DNA of 64,000 nt from Blastocatellia bacterium. GTDB taxonomy: Bacteria; Acidobacteriota; Blastocatellia; Chloracidobacteriales; JADJPF01. Positions 9,024-18,230 of this stretch are shown here, one piece after another. Positions within the stretch are counted from its first letter, which is position 1, and every line of letters starts with the position of its first letter. The notes under the pieces were generated by a model. It was not told the DNA's origin and did no database searches. It saw nothing but the letters and a program-made list of their open reading frames with translations. Position numbers and translations under genes: made by a program. Where the stretch lies: assembly GCA_016713405.1 (NCBI GenBank), contig JADJPF010000027.1, positions 248,001 to 312,000 on the forward strand, given 5' to 3'.

Positions 9024-12000
9024 ATGTATTGGTTTATTGCTTTAACAGGCGACTTACCACCAATTCTAGCTCCTAGTACTATGATTGATGGCACTGTAGT
9101 TAATACAACTACAGCAAGTGGTGTTAATAACACTTTAGGCCCAAGAGTTGTTTTAAGTGGTGGCGGTTTTGTTATCACTTCATCTGCTCCTAACTGTACT
9201 ATTAGAGGTTTATCTATTATCAATACTCCAAACAATGGTATTGTTTCTAATAGTAACGGTAATATGATTAATACAAATAACATAGGGTTAGATTGTGATA
9301 CTATTACCCCTGGCCCAATTAATGGTAATGGCATAGTCTTAAGTGGCTCTTCTAACAGCACTGTGTCAAATAACTTTATAGGTACTGCTGCACAAAATGG
9401 TATTTTGGTCAATGGTATTTCTATACAAGTTCCTATTCCACAAAATAATACTTTTAATAATAACCGAATTGGTATTAACCGAGTTGGTACTACTTTAGTT
9501 CCTGGTACTATCTTAAGTATTGCTAATAGTTTAGATGGTATGCGTATCCAATCAGGTGCTACTGGTAACAGAATTACTAATTGTACTATTGGTGGTAATT
9601 TAGGCTATGGAATTAATGTTAGAGATAATATTACAAGCAGTGTAACTATTCAAAATTGTAATATTGGTATAGATCCTAGCGGTCAAATGGCTAGACCTAA
9701 TGTTTTAGATGGTATTGGTCTATCAACAGTAGGAAATGCTAAATTTAACACTGTCACCCAAAACCTAGTTTCAGGTAATGGTGTTATGGGTATTACTCCT
9801 ATAGGTCTTGGTAATGGTATTTCTTTAAGCAGTGGAGATACACAAGCACAATTTAATACTGTTGCTATTAACAGAATCGGTGTTAATTCTACAGGTTCAG
9901 TTCAAATACCTAATTTTGGTGCAGGTATTTCATTTACTGGTGCTGCTAATGGGAATACTATTGGTGGTACACAACGTGCTAACTTTAACCAAATTTCTGG
10001 TAATGGTGGCCCTGGTATTATATTAGGTAACATAGGTACTGTAGGTGTTGCAGGGATTCCAAACCCAAATAACAATGTCATTCAATTTAATGATATTGGA
10101 GGTAATAACTTAGGCACTGGTGCGCCGTTTGATCCGGTCACTCCAGCAATGCCAGCACCACGTAGTAATAAAGGTGGTGGTATTTTTGTTGGTTTTGCTG
10201 CTTTTGCTAATGTTATTGCTAACAATAACATTGCTTTTAACAATGATACAGCATCACCACTACAACCTAATCCTGCTACTACACCTCCTTTTGCACCAAC
10301 TAGTGGTATTACTTATCTTACTAGCACTACTGGTGTACCAGGTAATTTTAATACATTTACCCAAAACAATATTTTCTTGAATCCTCCAGATGTACCCCCA
10401 ACTACACCAAATATTTTTGGGTTGGCTGGTAATGAAAATATGAATAATGCGCAAATTATTGCTCCTACCTCTCCAAATGCGCTAAGTTCTTTAATTAAAA
10501 TAGATTCTGCTATAACTATTACCAGCACTGGTCAAACAACAATTAAAGGTACAGCAAATTTCTTAGATAATGGTGTACCAGGTAATATTAACAATGCTGT
10601 AATTGAAGTATTTGTAAGCAAACGAGGTGCAGAGTTTAATGCTCCTTTAGGTAATCCATTAGATCAGTTTGCAGAGGGGCAATTATTCTTAAATGGTGTA
10701 ATTTCCTTCCAACCAAATCCAGTAAATAACAATGCTGTTGATTGGTCAGCAAGTTTAATTATTCCTGCTCCATTCTTAACACCTGTACAAACGCCAACAG
10801 TATTTTTAACTGCTACAATTACAACAGGTGATGGAAGCACTTCTCCTTTCTCTATTGGTGTAACGCCTCAATTTGTTAGTGGTGTTGGTCAATGTTCATT
10901 TACTGCAACACCTAGCCCAATAACTTTTGCTAATGTTCCTGTTAACACTACAAGTAATCAAACAGTAACTTTAACAAATACTTCAAACTCATTAATTACC
11001 TTTACTAATATAGCTTTCTCAGCAAATAATGCTAGATTTGCTTTAAGTGGTTTACCTAGCCTTCCATTTACTTTAGGAGCTAGCCAAACGCAAACCTTTA
11101 CAGTGTCATTTACACCAACGGATAATACTAACCAGAGTATAACGTTAAATATTTCAAATAGCTGTACAGGGACAACATCAATCAATATAACAGGTAATGG
11201 ATGTCAGTCTACTATTGCTGTTACTCCAGCCTCAGTAGATTTTGGTACGGTTAATATTGGTAGCAGTGTAAATATGACAGTTACTGTTACTAATAGTGGT
11301 TGCCAACCTCCAAATACTACCTTTACCTTTACTGCTGCTCTTGCTGCTACAAGTGGTGCTGCATTTAACATTGTTGGTGTACAAGGTAATGTGATTACTT
11401 TATCGTTTACTCCAGGTATAGCTACACCTACAGGGCCTCAAACAGGTACATTATTAGTTTCCAGCGTTGGTGCTTCTAATACTCCTGTAAGTGTTCCATT
11501 AACTGGTAATGCAGTTAATCCTCCAGCACCTGTTTTAAGAATACAACCTAATAACGTTAACTTTGGAGATGTTCCTGTTAATACTACAGCAACACAATCA
11601 ATTACTTTAGCAAACGGTGGTAATGCTACATTAACTTTAAGCAATCCAGTTGTCCAAGCTGGTGCAAATCAAGGGTTTTCTGTAACTGCTCCAGCACGTT
11701 TAAGCCTAGGGCCAAATGAATCAACTACTTTCCAAGTTTCCTTTACTCCTGGTCAACCAGGTGCTGCTAATGGTTTAGTAGCTGTTGCTTCTAATGTCCC
11801 AACACAAACTATTACATTATTAGGTAATGGTATTGCTCCATCAGCTAACCTTGTTACAACAAGTGTTGATTTTGGTTTAGTACCAACCGGTCAAGCTGCT
11901 CCACAACAAGCCGTAACTATTAGTAATAATGGTACTGCACCTCTTACTATTAGCTCTATGTCTATTTCTGGTGGTAATGGATTTTCTGTTATCACAGTTG

Positions 12001-12743
12001 CTCCTGTAACAATAGGAGCAAACACAATAGGAACAATTACAGTTGGCTTTACACCTTCTAGCCCAGGGCCTAAGAATGCCACATTAGTTATGTCTACTAA
12101 TGATACTCAAAAACCAACTTTAAGCGTCCCGCTTACTGGAAGTGGTACAGATAATGTTGCTCCTATAGTACAAGTTCTTTCACCTTCTGCAGGTTTAGCT
12201 GTTGCCGCAGGACAATCATTTATGGTTAGTTTTAGTGCTACAGATAATATTGCAGTAGCTAACTTTGAAATTAGACTTTCTACTAATGGTGGTGGTAGTT
12301 TTGATACTACTATTGGTAGTGGAATAGCACAAAGTGGTCAAAATAACTTTAATGCCATTGCTCCAAATGGCATAGAAACAACAGCCGCTAGAGTTCAAGT
12401 ATTAGTTAGAGATACTAATAACAATGTTGGTATGGGTAATAGTTCAGCTAACTTTACAATTGGTCAACCACCAGTTCTCTTTAACCCAACAATTGCTAAT
12501 GGTAGATTTACTTGTTTCTCTACTAATTCTAACATTCAACCAGGGGCAGTACTTGTTATAGGTAATAGCACCTTCCCATTAAGTCTTACCAACAATGGTA
12601 ATAGATTTAGAGTGGGAAGAAATGTTGTTGGATCTTCAGGACAACGTATTAGTGATTTAGCACGTCCAGGTTCATCAATTACTATTACTGTCCGAAATCC
12701 AAATGGAATTTCTTCTTCTCCTGCTAGTGTAGTTGCTCAATAA
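9024..12743 (+). CDS. Beta-helix / Hydin-type C-terminal part of the same giant surface protein
   Basis: The frame is already open from about 8672 and should belong to the gene that starts at 7513; 9024 is only the first ATG. Before it the frame encodes a CSLREA-like signature (GTGISLREAITAL). Counting from 9024, residues 1-480 are parallel beta-helix (NosD/PbH1-like) repeats. ASPM-SPD-2-Hydin-type (choice-of-anchor D) domains start near 622, 730 (TIAVTPASVDFGTVNIGS), 836 (LRIQPNNVNFGDVPVNT) and 942 (NLVTTSVDFGLVPTGQ). An Ig-like domain starts near 1045 (APIVQVLSPSAG) and the C-terminal domain near 1149. The last two are paralogous to the end of the protein at 4166-7249. The combined product would be about 1,740 residues, exported, and probably adhesive or structural. 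A terminator follows. Confidence 0.85.
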   Translation: MYWFIALTGDLPPILAPSTMIDGTVVNTTTASGVNNTLGPRVVLSGGGFVITSSAPNCTIRGLSIINTPNNGIVSNSNGNMINTNNIGLDCDTITPGPINGNGIVLSGSSNSTVSNNFIGTAAQNGILVNGISIQVPIPQNNTFNNNRIGINRVGTTLVPGTILSIANSLDGMRIQSGATGNRITNCTIGGNLGYGINVRDNITSSVTIQNCNIGIDPSGQMARPNVLDGIGLSTVGNAKFNTVTQNLVSGNGVMGITPIGLGNGISLSSGDTQAQFNTVAINRIGVNSTGSVQIPNFGAGISFTGAANGNTIGGTQRANFNQISGNGGPGIILGNIGTVGVAGIPNPNNNVIQFNDIGGNNLGTGAPFDPVTPAMPAPRSNKGGGIFVGFAAFANVIANNNIAFNNDTASPLQPNPATTPPFAPTSGITYLTSTTGVPGNFNTFTQNNIFLNPPDVPPTTPNIFGLAGNENMNNAQIIAPTSPNALSSLIKIDSAITITSTGQTTIKGTANFLDNGVPGNINNAVIEVFVSKRGAEFNAPLGNPLDQFAEGQLFLNGVISFQPNPVNNNAVDWSASLIIPAPFLTPVQTPTVFLTATITTGDGSTSPFSIGVTPQFVSGVGQCSFTATPSPITFANVPVNTTSNQTVTLTNTSNSLITFTNIAFSANNARFALSGLPSLPFTLGASQTQTFTVSFTPTDNTNQSITLNISNSCTGTTSINITGNGCQSTIAVTPASVDFGTVNIGSSVNMTVTVTNSGCQPPNTTFTFTAALAATSGAAFNIVGVQGNVITLSFTPGIATPTGPQTGTLLVSSVGASNTPVSVPLTGNAVNPPAPVLRIQPNNVNFGDVPVNTTATQSITLANGGNATLTLSNPVVQAGANQGFSVTAPARLSLGPNESTTFQVSFTPGQPGAANGLVAVASNVPTQTITLLGNGIAPSANLVTTSVDFGLVPTGQAAPQQAVTISNNGTAPLTISSMSISGGNGFSVITVAPVTIGANTIGTITVGFTPSSPGPKNATLVMSTNDTQKPTLSVPLTGSGTDNVAPIVQVLSPSAGLAVAAGQSFMVSFSATDNIAVANFEIRLSTNGGGSFDTTIGSGIAQSGQNNFNAIAPNGIETTAARVQVLVRDTNNNVGMGNSSANFTIGQPPVLFNPTIANGRFTCFSTNSNIQPGAVLVIGNSTFPLSLTNNGNRFRVGRNVVGSSGQRISDLARPGSSITITVRNPNGISSSPASVVAQ

Positions 12744-12771
12744 CTTAGTCTATACTACAGAAATCTTATTT

Positions 12772-12800
12772 AGCCGAGGTTTGAAACCTCGGCTTTTTTA
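12772..12800 (+). terminator. Rho-independent terminator after the giant surface gene
   Basis: The stem AGCCGAGG / CCTCGGCT, extendable by TTT/AAA, is followed by TTTTTT at 12794-12799. It lies 29 bases after the stop at 12743. Confidence 0.85.
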
Positions 12801-12870
12801 TTTTCGCTTTAAACAAAATTTTCCGTCTATTGCTAAAAAATAATTAACTTATCAATAAATGGAGATTATT

Positions 12871-13269
12871 ATGTTTAAGCTATATAAAAGTAATTTTTGT
12901 TGTGATTGTGGAGAAAAACTAATAAAAAAATATTTCTGGCAAAAAATATTTTTTTATAGCTATTTTTGTAGTAAATGTATTAAAAAATTGGAAAAAAGCT
13001 TTCTACTAAAAAAAATTTTATTAATTTTTTTGGTTAATATTATTTTTCCAATAATACTAATAAATATTTGTATGTCCAATAGGTCACTAGATATAACTGC
13101 TAGGGTTTCACCTACTCCTATGCCTTTTGTAGATAGTAAACCTTTAGCAAGTAAACTTGTTGTTGAAGAAGAACGACTATGTGGTGCTAAAACCCGTAAA
13201 GGCAAAAAATGCCAACGTAGAATAAAAAAACCTGGTTATTGTTGGCAACATAAAAATTTAGATAAATAG
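12871..13269 (+). CDS. Small zinc-ribbon / membrane / DUF5763-like protein
   Basis: ATG 12871 is preferred to ATG 12859 because GGAG (12861-12864) sits 6 bases before it; the product is 132 residues. The N terminus has two paired cysteines (CCDC near 9-12, CSKC near 33-36), a likely zinc ribbon. A single transmembrane helix follows (LLIFLVNIIFPIILINIC, about 50-68). After a linker, the C terminus has CGAKTRKGKKCQRR with a downstream CWQH, the Cys/His pattern of the DUF5763 family as I recall it, another probable zinc-binding module. The two modules lie on either side of the membrane helix. Function unknown. It is only 13 bases upstream of rnhB. Confidence 0.7.
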   Translation: MFKLYKSNFCCDCGEKLIKKYFWQKIFFYSYFCSKCIKKLEKSFLLKKILLIFLVNIIFPIILINICMSNRSLDITARVSPTPMPFVDSKPLASKLVVEEERLCGAKTRKGKKCQRRIKKPGYCWQHKNLDK

Positions 13270-13282
13270 CTTAAAGCCTAAT

Positions 13283-13924
13283 ATGGTAAATACTTGTACA
13301 GATAAAATAGAACAAAAATTATTAATTGATGGTTTTAATTTGATTGCTGGAGTTGATGAAGTTGGCCGAGGTGCATTAGCGGGGCCAGTCCTTGCCGCGG
13401 CAGTGATTTTAGATCTAAATAATATACCTAAAGGGTTAAATGATTCTAAACGTTTGAGTCAAAAACAAAGAGAAAAATTAGCAGTAGAAATTAAAGCATC
13501 AGCCCTAGCTGTTTCAATTGCTGAAGTTTCTCCAGAAGAAATAGACAAAATTAATATCCATCAAGCTAGCTTAAAAGCAATGACCAAGGCCATAACAAAC
13601 TTAAAATTGCCCCCTAACTATCTTTTAATAGATGGATTTGCATTATCAAAACTCAAAATAAAACAACAAGCTATTATCAAAGGTGATAGTTTATCTGTTT
13701 CAATTGCTGCTGCATCAATTGTTGCTAAAGTTGCTAGAGATAAACTAATGTATAATTATGCACTCTATTGGCCTAATTATGGATTTGAAAAGCATGTAGG
13801 ATATGCAACTGTCTTACACTTAGATAGCTTACGTAAATATGGCCCGTGTGATATTCATCGTCGTAGTTTTCGGGGAGTAGAAACATTAGACTTACAACCT
13901 ACTTTACCATTAATTGTTAGTTGA
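13283..13924 (+). CDS. rnhB: Ribonuclease HII
   Basis: A 213-residue RNase HII, which removes the RNA strand of RNA-DNA hybrids and nicks at misincorporated ribonucleotides. Signature motifs are all present: DEVGRGALAGP with catalytic Asp25-Glu26, DSKRLSQKQRE, a second Asp in LIDGFAL, SIAAASIVAKVARD, and the C-terminal GYATVLHLDSLRKYGPCDIH block that contacts the RNA/DNA junction. Length is normal for the family. It follows the small zinc-ribbon gene by 13 bases and is probably co-transcribed with it. I am confident of this call. Confidence 0.96.
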   Translation: MVNTCTDKIEQKLLIDGFNLIAGVDEVGRGALAGPVLAAAVILDLNNIPKGLNDSKRLSQKQREKLAVEIKASALAVSIAEVSPEEIDKINIHQASLKAMTKAITNLKLPPNYLLIDGFALSKLKIKQQAIIKGDSLSVSIAAASIVAKVARDKLMYNYALYWPNYGFEKHVGYATVLHLDSLRKYGPCDIHRRSFRGVETLDLQPTLPLIVS

Positions 13925-14087
13925 TAGTAAAATAACCCTAAAGATGGCTAAATGCTACACTTTTGGCTTTCTAGCGTTTTAGACAAAGCGGTTGACAATA
14001 GAGCAATCTGTATGTTAGTTTTTAGCCTTAAACCCTTAATAAAACAGTCAACTCAAAAACTAGTCTTCACTGCGGAGCGGCCGGAGT

Positions 14088-17000
14088 ATGTCATTCAATA
14101 AAGCAAAGGTATTAAAATCGGCTGAGAAATATGTCCAGCAAGGAAAAATCGTTGCTGCAATAGACGAATATAGAAAGATTGTCGATGCCGACCCTAATGA
14201 TCTTACTATGATTAACACCTTAGGGGATCTTTGTGTTCGTGCTGGCCGAACAGAAGAAGCAATTCAAAATTTTTCTCGTATTGCAGAAAATTATCGTGAA
14301 AATGGCTTTACCCTAAAAGCCATTGCTATGTATAAGAAAATCAGTAAGTTAGAACCATCCAACTTTGAAACGTCCTTAAAGTTAGCCGATCTTTATGCAA
14401 AACAAGGGTTAATTGTTGATGCTCGTCAGCAGTATTTAATTGTTGCTGATGCCTATAAACGTAACGGACAAGCCAAAAGAGCCTTAGAGGTACTACAAAA
14501 AATCGCTGATTTAGATCCAGAAAATACGGCTGTTAGACTTAAGCTAGCAGAAAACTACCATTTAGAAGGACTTAATGATCAAGCACATGATGCTTATTTA
14601 TATGCTGGTCAAGAGTTTGCTAAAAAAGGGAAACTACCTGATGCTATCTCTGCTTTAACTAAGGCTATTTCAATAAATCCTTCTGGAAAAGCGTCCTTAA
14701 AATCTTTGGCAGATGTGTATATTCAACAAAATGATATTCATAGTGCTGTAAATATGTTGTCTGCTGCTCTTGAACGTAACCCTAATGATGTAGATATTCT
14801 AGTAATCTTAGGCCGTACATATATTAGTGCTAAATTACTAGAAGAAGCAGAAGCTACCTTTAGCCATTTACTTGAATTAGATAAATCTCGCTATGATTAC
14901 TTAATACAAGTTGGACGAGCTTATTTAGAAGTAGGCAAATTTGATCGCACTATCGGAGCAATTGATCGCTGTATGGATCTTCTTATTGCTCGTCGTCAAG
15001 AAGAAAAGGGTGTTACTTTATTAAAAAATATCCTAGAGTATGATGCTAACAATATGTTGGCATTAAAACGGCTAACAGATATTTATACACGTATTAGAGA
15101 AGATCATAACCTAGCTTCAACACTTAATCTAATTGTAGATGTAGCACTACGTAAAGGACAAAAAGATGAAGCTATTAAGTCCTTAAGACAACTAGTTGAA
15201 ATTGAACCAGATGAACCTTCCTATAAACAACGTTTAGCTAGCTTAGGCGCAGCAGTTGAACCAAGTAAACCTGCTTATTCTATACCTACAAGTTTTGAAC
15301 CAGCAATTGCTGCAACTACACCACTTTCAGCTAATAAACAACCACAGACAGATAGCCAAATAATTGAAAGACAACTACGAGAAGCAGAAATGTTTGCTAG
15401 TAGAGGTTATGCTGATAGTGCTGCACAGATATTAGAAGACCTAATTAATCAGTATCCTAATCATATTGAATCAAGATTAAAAATTAAACAGCTTTATATA
15501 GATGGGGGATTGGAAGAAAAAGCCGCTAATCAATGCTTAGAGTTGGCTAAGCTTTATGAAGCAAAAGGGGATAGGGCCCTTGCTTCTGACCTAGTGTCAG
15601 AAGCATATGATCTTAATCCTGCTTTAAATAAAACAGCTAAAAATAATGGGCAAAATTTTGCAAAAACAGCTTCTGATGGAATTGAAATAGACTTAAATGC
15701 TAGTTTGGACGGAGATTTTAATTTTGAGCAACCATCATTTGCCCAACCAAAATCCGATCCATTTAATGTAGCTGCTAAGCCTCAAAGTACAACCTATCAA
15801 CCACAAGCTTCTACTCCTAGCGGATTTGATTTATTTAGTAAACCTGCTACTCCATCATCAAACGCAACTTCAAATTCTTCTTTGTCCTATGGGTTGCCAG
15901 ATCTATTTAACCAACCACCCGGCCCATCTGCCTCAACACCTGCTCCAACAACTCCTATGGGCGGATTTGATTTCTTTAACCAAACACCACAATCATCACC
16001 ACAAGGAGGAATGCCAGACTTATTTAATCACGCAGCAGCGTCTCAGTTTCCCTCTAAGTCATCTGCACAACCTCCTTCATCAATTGCAGATATTTTTTCA
16101 GTTAGTTCACAATCATCATCAAGTGTGGCGGCTGTTCCACTAGGTTCAAAAGGCGAAACCCCTGCGTTACCTAATGCTAATTTTGAAATCAATATTGAGG
16201 ATACTAATACAGGTAAAATTGCTAAAGACAAAATTCTTAAAGATGAATTAGAAGGTGTAGATTTTTATATTGCTCAAGGTTATATGGAAATAGCCCGGAG
16301 TACATTAGAAGACCTTGAAAAGCAGCATCCTAACCATCCTGAAATTTTACGACGCTTTGCCCAAATGGGTATTAATCGCCAAACACCTGCATCAGCACCA
16401 GTTGCTAATTTATTAAAAACTAGCTCAGATTTGGAAGTAATAGAGGAATTACCTAATTCAGCAATCCTTGAATCAAAACCAAAAGAAGGTGCAGGATTTG
16501 AGCTTTTTGGAGGTATATCAAATACCTCTTCACAACCTCCAGCAATACAAAGAACTGCTCCACCTCCACCAACACCAGCACCTATTCCAGATGCTTTATC
16601 TGCTCGCGCTCAAACAGCTATGCCTCCTCAAGGAGGATCGCTATTTGATGATTTGATTTCTAATGTTGAAGCAGAGCTAGATGATATGCCTACTAGCGAT
16701 ATGATGCCAATAGCCGCAGCTAATAATAAATCTGCTGTTGATAAATCAACTTCTTCGACCTCATCCTCTGCTATCTCTGATCAATCAGACTTAGGTTCTA
16801 TATTTAAAGATTTTGTTAATGAATTTGAAACTGCTGATAAACCAGATTATGAAACTCATTATAATTTAGGCTTAGCTTATAAAGATATGGAACTCTTTGA
16901 TGATGCAATAGAGCAGTTCCAATTAGCTTTTAAGGCTACTTCTCCAACTAGTGGGGATGGAAATTATTTTAACTGTTGTAATATGCTAGGATATTGTTTC

Positions 17001-17240
17001 TTAAGAAACAATATGGCACGCCCTTCTGCTGTTTGGTATAAAAGAGGACTAGAGGCTCCAGCACGTTCAGAAGAAGAATATCAAGCAATGCGTTTTGATT
17101 TAGCAGAAGCTTATGAGCATTTAGGTGAGAATGATAAGTCATTAGAATATTTACAAGAAGTTTATGCCTTAGATATAAACTATAGGGATGTTGGTACTAA
17201 AATTCGTGAATTACAAGAAAAAATGCGCGAAGAACAATAA
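14088..17240 (+). CDS. Large TPR scaffold protein
   Basis: A 1050-residue cytoplasmic protein with no signal peptide. GGAG at 14074-14077 lies 10 bases before ATG 14088, and a perfect TTGACA occurs at 13992. Residues about 10-390 are tandem tetratricopeptide repeats (for example IDEYRKIVDADPNDLTMINTL). A second TPR block lies near 415-520. A low-complexity Pro/Ser/Gln/Asn region follows at about 545-700, with repeated short motifs of the type GxxDLFNQ and GFDxFxxP, and a Pro-rich stretch near 825. TPRs resume at 905-1050 (YETHYNLGLAYKDMELFDDA). This layout recalls large TPR proteins of Acidobacteriota and Myxococcota, some tied to motility or polarity. The repeated Phe/Leu-Asp motifs in the linker look like short docking sites. 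Partner unknown. Confidence 0.85.
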   Translation: MSFNKAKVLKSAEKYVQQGKIVAAIDEYRKIVDADPNDLTMINTLGDLCVRAGRTEEAIQNFSRIAENYRENGFTLKAIAMYKKISKLEPSNFETSLKLADLYAKQGLIVDARQQYLIVADAYKRNGQAKRALEVLQKIADLDPENTAVRLKLAENYHLEGLNDQAHDAYLYAGQEFAKKGKLPDAISALTKAISINPSGKASLKSLADVYIQQNDIHSAVNMLSAALERNPNDVDILVILGRTYISAKLLEEAEATFSHLLELDKSRYDYLIQVGRAYLEVGKFDRTIGAIDRCMDLLIARRQEEKGVTLLKNILEYDANNMLALKRLTDIYTRIREDHNLASTLNLIVDVALRKGQKDEAIKSLRQLVEIEPDEPSYKQRLASLGAAVEPSKPAYSIPTSFEPAIAATTPLSANKQPQTDSQIIERQLREAEMFASRGYADSAAQILEDLINQYPNHIESRLKIKQLYIDGGLEEKAANQCLELAKLYEAKGDRALASDLVSEAYDLNPALNKTAKNNGQNFAKTASDGIEIDLNASLDGDFNFEQPSFAQPKSDPFNVAAKPQSTTYQPQASTPSGFDLFSKPATPSSNATSNSSLSYGLPDLFNQPPGPSASTPAPTTPMGGFDFFNQTPQSSPQGGMPDLFNHAAASQFPSKSSAQPPSSIADIFSVSSQSSSSVAAVPLGSKGETPALPNANFEINIEDTNTGKIAKDKILKDELEGVDFYIAQGYMEIARSTLEDLEKQHPNHPEILRRFAQMGINRQTPASAPVANLLKTSSDLEVIEELPNSAILESKPKEGAGFELFGGISNTSSQPPAIQRTAPPPPTPAPIPDALSARAQTAMPPQGGSLFDDLISNVEAELDDMPTSDMMPIAAANNKSAVDKSTSSTSSSAISDQSDLGSIFKDFVNEFETADKPDYETHYNLGLAYKDMELFDDAIEQFQLAFKATSPTSGDGNYFNCCNMLGYCFLRNNMARPSAVWYKRGLEAPARSEEEYQAMRFDLAEAYEHLGENDKSLEYLQEVYALDINYRDVGTKIRELQEKMREEQ

Positions 17241-17293
17241 ATCGTTGCTTACCTAATAAGCTTTTAGTAGTTTATTAGCTATGTTGGGGGCTT

Positions 17294-17611
17294 GTGTCAG
17301 CAAAAGTAACTGTTATTTTTTATATTGCAATCTGTTTTGAGATAGGTATTGTACTACTTATTGCACCTTGGTCAGGGTTTTGGGTAGATAATTTTTTCCT
17401 GGAATACATCACTTCTTTTTTACATTGGCAAAAATTAGTTGGTATTGTTCAAAGTGGTTATGTTCGTGGTGCAGTCTCTGCTTTAGGTGTTGTTAATTTG
17501 GTGTTTTGTGTTTGGGAAATAAAAAATTTTCACAAAACAGTGGCTACACTTTCTCAAATAGAAAAAAAAGAAGATGAATCTCCCCAACATCAAACTATGT
17601 CTGATAACTGA
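17294..17611 (+). CDS. Small two-TM membrane protein
   Basis: A 105-residue protein starting at GTG 17294, with a GGGGG-type purine tract at 17286-17290. Two hydrophobic helices are visible: IFYIAICFEIGIVLLIAPW (about 8-26) and GAVSALGVVNLVFCVW (about 57-74). An amphipathic segment lies between them and a charged tail follows (QIEKKEDESPQH). I do not recognise the family with certainty. Its end overlaps the thiE start by 38 bases in another frame, so the two are probably translationally coupled. It follows the TPR scaffold gene by 53 bases. Confidence 0.65.
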   Translation: MSAKVTVIFYIAICFEIGIVLLIAPWSGFWVDNFFLEYITSFLHWQKLVGIVQSGYVRGAVSALGVVNLVFCVWEIKNFHKTVATLSQIEKKEDESPQHQTMSDN

Positions 17612-18230
17612 TCGTAAACAATTACTTTCTACACTTCTTAATCATCAACTTTTTGATTTAGACACAACACTTTCCCAACTACTAAATTTCTGTCAAACTG
17701 CTGCACAAGCAGGAATAGATATTATTCAAGTTAGAGAAAAAGATATTCCAGCAGATAAACTTTCTAATTTTGTTGCTAAATTAACCAAAGAAACAAAAAA
17801 TACTAATGCTAAAGTTTTGGTAAACGATCGCTTAGATATAGCTTTAAGTTATGAAGCAGATGGAATTCACCTTCCAAGCAATTCTTTTCCTATTAATAAA
17901 GTAAGAAAACTAGTAGGTAAAAAGTTTATTATTAGTGTTGCTGTACATAGCATTAAAGAAGCTCAACTAGCAGCTAAAGAAGGGGCAGACTATGTTTTAT
18001 TTAGCCCAATATTTGATACTCCTTCTAAAACTATTTATGGCCCGGCTCTAGGTTTAGCCGCTTTAGAACAAGCAGTAAAGTCTGTAAAATGCCCTATAAT
18101 TGCGCTTGGCGGAATAAATCAATCAAATGCCAAAGAGGTATTAGATTCTAAAGTGGCAGGTTTAGCTGCTATTAGGTTATTTTTAGAAACTTCAGATTTA
18201 CCCAAATTAGTAAATGAGCTTAAAAGGTAA
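17574..18230 (+). CDS. thiE: Thiamine-phosphate synthase
   Basis: A 218-residue TIM-barrel enzyme that joins HMP-pyrophosphate and HET-phosphate to form thiamine phosphate. Family motifs are intact: DIIQVREKDIP with the phosphate-binding QVREK block, LVNDRLDIALSYEADGIHL, HSIKEAQLAAKEGADYVLFS, PIFDTPSK and the terminal phosphate loop IIALGGINQSNAKEV. The N terminus (SDNxx-like LPNIKLCLITDR) is normal. It overlaps the upstream membrane gene and the downstream thiD by 17 bases, so the three form a tight operon. No TPP riboswitch is visible upstream of the run, although thi genes are often under one. Confidence 0.93.
   Translation: MNLPNIKLCLITDRKQLLSTLLNHQLFDLDTTLSQLLNFCQTAAQAGIDIIQVREKDIPADKLSNFVAKLTKETKNTNAKVLVNDRLDIALSYEADGIHLPSNSFPINKVRKLVGKKFIISVAVHSIKEAQLAAKEGADYVLFSPIFDTPSKTIYGPALGLAALEQAVKSVKCPIIALGGINQSNAKEVLDSKVAGLAAIRLFLETSDLPKLVNELKR

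Noticed and set aside
9832..10380. Plus-strand frames with very Leu/His-rich translations inside the second giant gene
   Set aside because: These are out-of-frame readings of Asn/Gly-rich repeats; the amino acid composition is not protein-like.
17294..17620. TPP riboswitch before thiE
   Set aside because: The CUGAGA and other THI-box landmarks are not visible; the upstream region is coding for the small membrane protein.
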